From NCBI RefSeq assembly GCF_900143025.1, contig NZ_FRCT01000008.1:16449-80448 (forward strand): a stretch of DNA of 64,000 nt, written 5' to 3'. The stretch's first letter is position 1. Every line of letters begins with the position of its first letter. Positions 61,887-64,000 of the stretch are shown one piece after another. The stretch comes from Ruminococcus flavefaciens (GTDB taxonomy: Bacteria; Bacillota; Clostridia; Oscillospirales; Ruminococcaceae). The notes beneath the pieces were generated by a model that had not been told where the DNA came from, did no database searches, and saw only the letters and a list, made by a program, of their open reading frames with translations. A program made the position numbers and the translations under genes.

Positions 61887-63396
61887 TGTAAAAAAGGCTG
61901 CCGCTGTTCTCGCAGCAGGCTTTATGACCTTGTGCAGCATACCGCTCGGCGCTGCCGCCGATAATTTACCGAGCGCAGGCGACGATCCGCTGACTGACGG
62001 CTCTTTCGTTTATGAGCTCACACCCGAGAATACATACAAGATAGTTCAGTGTACGGCTACTATCGTGGATTCAGTACCTTCCATGAGAAACGGTACTGTT
62101 ATAACCGCTATCGGTGAGGGAGCTTTCGCAAATTGTACGGGAATAACAAAACTCACTTTGCCTGATTCCATCACTACTATCGAGCCGAACGCTTTTTACG
62201 GCTGCACTTCCCTTAAATCAGTTACTCTGCCGAAAAAGCTGAGTACCCTCGGTGAACAGGCGTTTTTCTCGTGCAGCGGACTTGAAAGCATAAAGCTGCC
62301 CGCTACTCTTAACGAAGTGCCTGCATATTCCTTCGCACTCTGCGATAATCTGGAAAATGTTGAGCTTCCCGATAATATCACAAAAATAAACGATTATGCG
62401 TTCTATCAGTGCGGAAAAATAAGCTCCTTCCGCCTGCCTGCTTCGCTGAAGGAAATAGGCAATAACGCTATGGGCTGCTGGTTCTCCATAACCGATATAG
62501 ACGCTTCCGCAGCTGTTGATTTCGTTTACGAAAACGATATGCTCATGGATAAGGACAAGCACTTTATCTACCGTGCTTCAAAGGATATAAGCGGAGATAT
62601 CGTTATCCCTAACGGCATTAATACCATAAAGAGCGGAGCTTTCTCCACCTGTGCAAATATCCAGAATCTGTTCCTGCCAAGCTCGCTGGTATACATCGAC
62701 GATGAGGCTTTCAGAAACTGCTCCTCTATCAAAAAAATTGACTTTGCTGACGGTCTGAAATCCATAGGCTTCGGTTCGTTTATGTTCGATATGGAACTCG
62801 AAACTGTTGATCTGCCGGCTTCTCTCGAATTAATTGACGAGTTGGCATTTGCATACTGCATGAAGCTCAACAAGCTCATAATGCCGGAGGGTATCAAGAC
62901 CATAAACAAGGAGGCTTTCCTCGGCTGTGAAGCTCTTAAACAGGTAAGTATCCCGAAAAGCGTTTCAAAGATAGGCGAAGATGCTTTCGGTATCACCTAC
63001 GAAAACGAGCAGAAAAAGACTGTTGACGGTTTCTCACTCAGCGTTTTCTCAGGCTCGGCAGGAGAAAAGTATTCCAAGGCTAATAAACTTGAGTTCACCG
63101 CTAAAGATGTAAATATCGCCAAGATCGCTTTCATAGCAGCAATGGTGGGCATCATAATAATCGTTATCGTATTCGCTTTAGTCCTTATGAAGCGCAGCAA
63201 GAAAACTGCTCCTATGAATGCAAGAAAGGCTGCAAAAGCCGCTGCTAAAAAGGCTAAGGAGAAAGCTGAGGAAGCAGAATACAAGAAGATCATCGGCGAG
63301 GAAGACGATGATGACGACGAAGATGAAGATGAGAATACCAATGACGAAGATACCGATGACGACTCGGACGAGGAGTCAGAGGAAGATGACGAATGA
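61876..63396 (+). CDS. BspA-type LRR protein with C-terminal membrane anchor (2)
   Basis: 506 residues from ATG 61876; its AGGAGG lies in the Glu codons of the preceding gene, which it overlaps by 11 bases, so translation is coupled. A signal peptide (1-27), LRR_5 repeats (about 45-395), a span (about 420-443, IAFIAAMVGIIIIVIVFALVLM), a basic stretch and an acidic tail (EEDDDDEDEDENTNDEDTDDD). The design is that of the preceding gene in shorter form. The two probably act together. Confidence 0.87.
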   Translation: MRIDVKKAAAVLAAGFMTLCSIPLGAAADNLPSAGDDPLTDGSFVYELTPENTYKIVQCTATIVDSVPSMRNGTVITAIGEGAFANCTGITKLTLPDSITTIEPNAFYGCTSLKSVTLPKKLSTLGEQAFFSCSGLESIKLPATLNEVPAYSFALCDNLENVELPDNITKINDYAFYQCGKISSFRLPASLKEIGNNAMGCWFSITDIDASAAVDFVYENDMLMDKDKHFIYRASKDISGDIVIPNGINTIKSGAFSTCANIQNLFLPSSLVYIDDEAFRNCSSIKKIDFADGLKSIGFGSFMFDMELETVDLPASLELIDELAFAYCMKLNKLIMPEGIKTINKEAFLGCEALKQVSIPKSVSKIGEDAFGITYENEQKKTVDGFSLSVFSGSAGEKYSKANKLEFTAKDVNIAKIAFIAAMVGIIIIVIVFALVLMKRSKKTAPMNARKAAKAAAKKAKEKAEEAEYKKIIGEEDDDDDEDEDENTNDEDTDDDSDEESEEDDE

Positions 63397-63499
63397 TACC
63401 TTAACTTTGTCTTCCTATAATAGGGGCAAAAACAGTCCAAAACCAATGGGAAACCATTGATTATCAAAAAAATAATTTTTGTATTCTATGTTTTGTACA

Positions 63500-63548
63500 A
63501 AAACAGCCGTCTGTATTTGTGAGATTTCACAGTACAAACGGCTGTTTT
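63500..63548 (+). terminator. Terminator-like hairpin after the LRR pair
   Basis: AAAACAGCCGT (63500-63510) pairs with ACGGCTGTTTT (63538-63548); a smaller hairpin TGTGA/TCACA lies inside. It is 103 bases after the stop codon, followed by AATTG. Confidence 0.6.
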
Positions 63549-63609
63549 AATTGAGAATTATGAAGTCGCCTGCGGCGATATTATTTAAATAATGTGAGCG
63601 CAAGCTTAT

Positions 63610-63636
63610 GGGACGTCGAGAACGCCGTCCCCTACA
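63610..63636. repeat. Short hairpin repeat of the GGG..CCC-CTACA family (copy 2)
   Basis: GGGACG/CGTCCC stem with loop TCGAGAACGC and tail CTACA; compare 579-605. Confidence 0.65.
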
Positions 63637-63663
63637 GTAGCGTGATGTTGCTTCGTTGCTCGC

Positions 63664-63686
63664 GGGCGGATATTATCCGCCCCTAC
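63664..63686. repeat. Short hairpin repeat of the GGG..CCC-CTACA family (copy 3)
   Basis: GGGCGGATA/TATCCGCCC arms around a single T, followed by CCTACA; same tail, different stem and loop. Confidence 0.6.
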
Positions 63687-63740
63687 ATTAAAAAGGACGG
63701 CTTAACCTCGATACCCATATAGCAGTTTTGTAGTATTTAT

Positions 63741-63830
63741 TGAGAGAACCCCTTTTGAAAAAGGGGCTCCTCTGACGGAGGACGTCCCCTCTGTCACTGC
63801 GTGACATCTCCCCACACTGTGGGGAGTCAC
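63741..63830. repeat. Cluster of short palindromes
   Basis: Four hairpins in a row: CCCCTTTT/AAAAGGGG, CTCC-TCTGAC-GGAG, TGTCACTGCGTGACA, CTCCCCACACTGTGGGGAG. There is no coding capacity. Sequences like this are common between genes in gut Clostridia, and I regard it as a dispersed REP-type element. Confidence 0.55.
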
Positions 63831-63862
63831 TCTCAAACTCTCTCCCTAAAACTTTCAGTTTT

Positions 63863-63940
63863 ATTTTTTCTCAGATAGGGCACACCCTGCATTACTTGCG
63901 GGGCTTTTTTATTTTCGGTGTGCCCTATCTGAGAAAAAAT
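63863..63940. repeat. Perfect 24-bp inverted repeat with 30-base loop
   Basis: Arms 63863-63886 and 63917-63940 are exact inverses and contain the core CAGATAGGGCACACC; the ends are T-run and A-run. It could be a very strong bidirectional terminator or the end pair of a small element. The final 60 bases of the window hold a further hairpin (CCTTTCT/AGAAAGG) that runs to the edge. Confidence 0.7.
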
Positions 63941-64000
63941 CAGCTAAAAAAGTCTTTGGAAAGGGGTTCGGGGGAAAGCCTTTCTTCAGAAAGGTTTCCC

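Noticed and set aside
63600..63940. CRISPR array
   Set aside because: The repeats are hairpins of different sequence with no regular spacing and no unique spacers; no cas genes are present.
63863..63940. Insertion-sequence end pair
   Set aside because: The arms enclose only 30 bases, no transposase fragment is visible, and no flanking target duplication could be made out; I keep it as a hairpin only.

Overview
The window looks like a chromosomal segment of a cellulosome-forming Ruminococcus, with R. flavefaciens as the closest lineage I would name. The evidence is secreted GH9 and GH5 cellulases ending in dockerins with the ANPNKY insert, Thr-rich linkers, BspA-type leucine-rich-repeat (LRR) surface proteins, a FabK-type clostridial fatty-acid pathway, and strong AGGAGG ribosome sites with sigma-A promoters. 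The species assignment is inference. No rRNA, CRISPR array, prophage or complete transposon was found.

Layout. 1-670: end of a TPM-domain membrane protein, then repeats and terminators. 670-4130 (minus): a P-loop ATPase and a four-subunit 2-oxoacid:ferredoxin oxidoreductase. 4170-6700 (minus): an ECF sigma factor with a large membrane-anchored, anti-sigma-like partner. 6830-16920 (minus): a long fatty-acid synthesis cluster (fabH, fabK, a small protein, fabG, fabF, accB, two paralogous membrane proteins, fabZ, accC, accD, accA, acpP). 17067-23050 (plus): divergent fabD fused to a run of aroE, a GNAT acetyltransferase, a secreted esterase lipoprotein, aroK, an amidohydrolase and an LRR-dockerin protein. 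23145-24710: guaB. 24760-31910 (mostly minus): three lipoproteins, typA, two small membrane proteins, tRNA-Tyr, tRNA-Thr, tRNA-Pro, a YtxH-like protein and rsmE. 31908-34870: a VanY-type peptidase and an orphan solute-binding lipoprotein.

34900-40110 holds two GH9 cellulases with dockerins, the second carrying a duplicated module about 96% identical at DNA level. 40184-43600 holds secG, rnr and a lipoprotein. 43600-48840 (minus) holds a Na/Pi cotransporter, a Wzz-like protein and glmM. 49028-58300 holds a giant YfhO protein, a GH5 cellulase, and a CpsB phosphatase with a CapD-like dehydratase. 58329-63396 holds a FliB-like protein and two tandem LRR membrane proteins. 63400-64000 is a gene-free island of palindromic repeats.

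The genes point to a plant-fibre degrader. Secreted dockerin enzymes attack cellulose, GlmM and the Wzz/CpsB/CapD/YfhO proteins shape the cell surface, and the oxidoreductase links branched or aromatic 2-oxoacids to ferredoxin. I did not find one unambiguous new multi-gene system. The best leads are the two paralogous membrane proteins inside the fatty-acid cluster, the large sigma-factor partner, a structured 126-bp element before the tandem LRR genes, a family of intergenic hairpins with compensatory stem changes, and low-complexity charged tails shared by unrelated membrane proteins.
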